Shown here piece after piece: positions 10,928 to 11,489 of a stretch of 11,489 nt of DNA. The notes under the pieces are model-generated. The model worked only from the letters and a program-made list of their open reading frames with translations. It searched no databases and had not been told where the DNA came from. Each line of letters begins with the position of its first letter. Position 1 is the stretch's first letter. A program made the position numbers and the translations under genes. Source of the DNA: Saccoglossus kowalevskii (lineage: Eukaryota > Hemichordata > Enteropneusta > Harrimaniidae); NCBI RefSeq assembly GCF_000003605.2, contig NW_003130203.1, forward strand, positions 1 to 11,489. The letters are read 5' to 3'.

Positions 10928-10939
10928 ACCAACCATCGA
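10928..10939. other. Scrambled unit junction
   Basis: Six of twelve bases differ from consensus across unit positions 51-56 and 1-6, with no change in length. The tract reads ACCAACCATCGA and removes both TTGACA and the CACCTG E-box; an ATCGAT palindrome (10935-10940) appears instead. Nothing comparable is found inside the array, where neighbouring units usually differ at zero to two sites. It could be a short conversion tract from an unrelated template, a repaired break, or an assembly patch. Confidence 0.8.
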
Positions 10940-11438
10940 TTGATAACACTTCATAATATTACCATGTGAGGGTGCTATTTATTGACATCCACCTGTTGAT
11001 AACACTTCATAATATTACCATGTGAGGGTGCTATTTATTGACATCCACCTGTTGATAACACTTCATAATATTACCATGTGAGGGTGCTATTTATTGACAT
11101 CCACCTGTTGATAACACTTCATAATATTACCATGTGAGGGTGCTATTTATTGACATCCACCTGTTGATAACACTTCATAATATTACCATGTGAGGGTGCT
11201 ATTTATTGACATCCACCTGTTGATAACACTTCATAATATTACCATGTGAAGGTGCTATTAATTGACATCCACCTGTTGATAACACTTCATAATATTACCA
11301 TGTGAAGGTGCTATTCATTGACATACACCTGTTGATAACACTTCATAATATTACCATGTGAGGGTGCTATTCATTGACATCCACCTGTTGATAACACTTC
11401 ATAATATTACCATGTGAGGGTGCTATTCATTGACATCA

Positions 11439-11489
11439 AACCTGTTGATAACACTTCATAATATTACCATGTGAGGGTGCTATTCATTT
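11439..11489. repeat. Last, truncated unit and right edge
   Basis: The 205th unit follows an altered junction: bases 11437-11440 read as an extra base, with CAAAC where CCAC is expected. It matches the consensus through unit position 50 (base 11488). The final base, 11489, is T where unit position 51 is G. If real, the array ends exactly at unit position 50, the same phase at which the left edge becomes irregular. Only one base supports the mismatch. Confidence 0.6.

Larger units (their letters stand above)
11..11488. repeat. 56-bp satellite-type tandem array, about 204 complete copies plus a partial one
   Basis: The unit recurs head to tail in one orientation, with CACCTG starting at 11, 67, 123, 179 and so on. 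The last copy starts at 11439. After four one-base insertions this is exactly 204 periods of 56. The consensus is invariant except at four recurrent sites: A20T (5 units), G37A (about 42), C47T (about 51) and C56A (about 17). Outside these I count about 17 rare substitutions, roughly 0.15%, plus one scrambled junction. Such near-identity implies recent amplification or continuing homogenisation by unequal exchange or gene conversion. Stops fall in every frame of each unit on both strands (plus strand TGA/TAA at unit positions 8, 11, 21, 34, 50), so the array is non-coding. No spacers, genes or dispersed elements interrupt it. It resembles eukaryotic satellite or minisatellite DNA, but the family and host are not recognised. 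The repeat structure is certain; the biological class is inferred. Confidence 0.98.
3875..11488. repeat. Right domain of the array: rich in C47T units
   Basis: In these 136 units about 46 carry C47T (one in three), against 5 of 69 in the left domain. C56A occurs only four times (units starting at 4997, 7966, 8246 and 11270), and A20T is absent. Rare changes are C47A at 4537 and 11260, G38A at 4697, C56T at 6061, G35A at 6264, 9624 and 10688, A52C at 6841 and 6897, C30T at 6987, T55A at 7180, T50C at 7231, A13T at 8594 and T27C at 9784. Runs of pure C47T units occur at 5725-5893 and 10934-11213. The regional difference indicates that homogenisation acts locally rather than uniformly along the array. 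Confidence 0.75.

Noticed and set aside
11-11488. CRISPR array
   Set aside because: The period is constant and the full 56 bp is repeated. No unique spacers lie between repeats and there are no cas genes.
11-11488. Repetitive protein-coding gene
   Set aside because: 56 is not a multiple of three and each unit has stops in all frames on both strands, so no reading frame crosses more than about one unit.
1-11489. Telomeric or centromeric identity (telomere repeat, CENP-B box)
   Set aside because: No short telomere motif and no recognisable CENP-B box is present in the unit. A centromeric role cannot be inferred from sequence alone.

Overview
The whole window is one homogeneous head-to-tail tandem array. 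The unit is 56 bp, and about 204 complete copies plus a 51-base last copy run from base 11 to base 11488. Unit position 1 is the first C of CACCTG, and a consensus copy lies at 123-178. Only four single-base insertions (near 4658, 4715, 5797 and 11437) shift the phase over 11.4 kb. Apart from four recurrently polymorphic unit positions (20, 37, 47, 56) I found only about 17 substitutions by hand count, plus one scrambled junction at 10928-10939. All copies are in the same orientation. GC is about 37.5%.

There are no genes. The unit length is not a multiple of three, and each unit has stop codons in all three frames on both strands, so no open frame exceeds a few dozen codons. I see no tRNA, rRNA, CRISPR, insertion sequence or recognisable mobile-element gene. 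The host cannot be named from this sequence. A long, near-identical, non-coding, higher-order-organised array most resembles eukaryotic satellite DNA. A bacterial, plasmid or viral source is less likely but not excluded.

Layout: bases 1-10 are a degenerate left edge. Bases 11-3874 (69 units) carry most of the C56A and all the A20T variants. Bases 3875-11488 (136 units) are rich in the C47T variant. G37A is present throughout. The order of variants reveals internal duplications: a 616-bp block repeated 1064 bp away (235-850 and 1299-1914), a six-unit block repeated 1176 bp away (2027-2362 and 3203-3538), a 280-bp five-unit higher-order repeat in three successive copies (7742-8581), and a five-unit block repeated 1064 bp away (9422-9701 and 10486-10765). 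Neighbouring units sharing the same rare change show single-unit duplication.

The most intriguing content of the unit is TAATATTAC at unit positions 21-29, in the loop of an imperfect hairpin (positions 10-45). This nonanucleotide is the rolling-circle nicking motif of geminiviruses and is close to that of other CRESS-DNA replicons. It is present in 203 of 204 complete units. The match may be chance in AT-rich DNA, and no Rep gene is present, so an origin-derived array is a hypothesis. The unit also holds two E-box hexamers and a GATA-type site, and C47T creates AATAAA on the minus strand.
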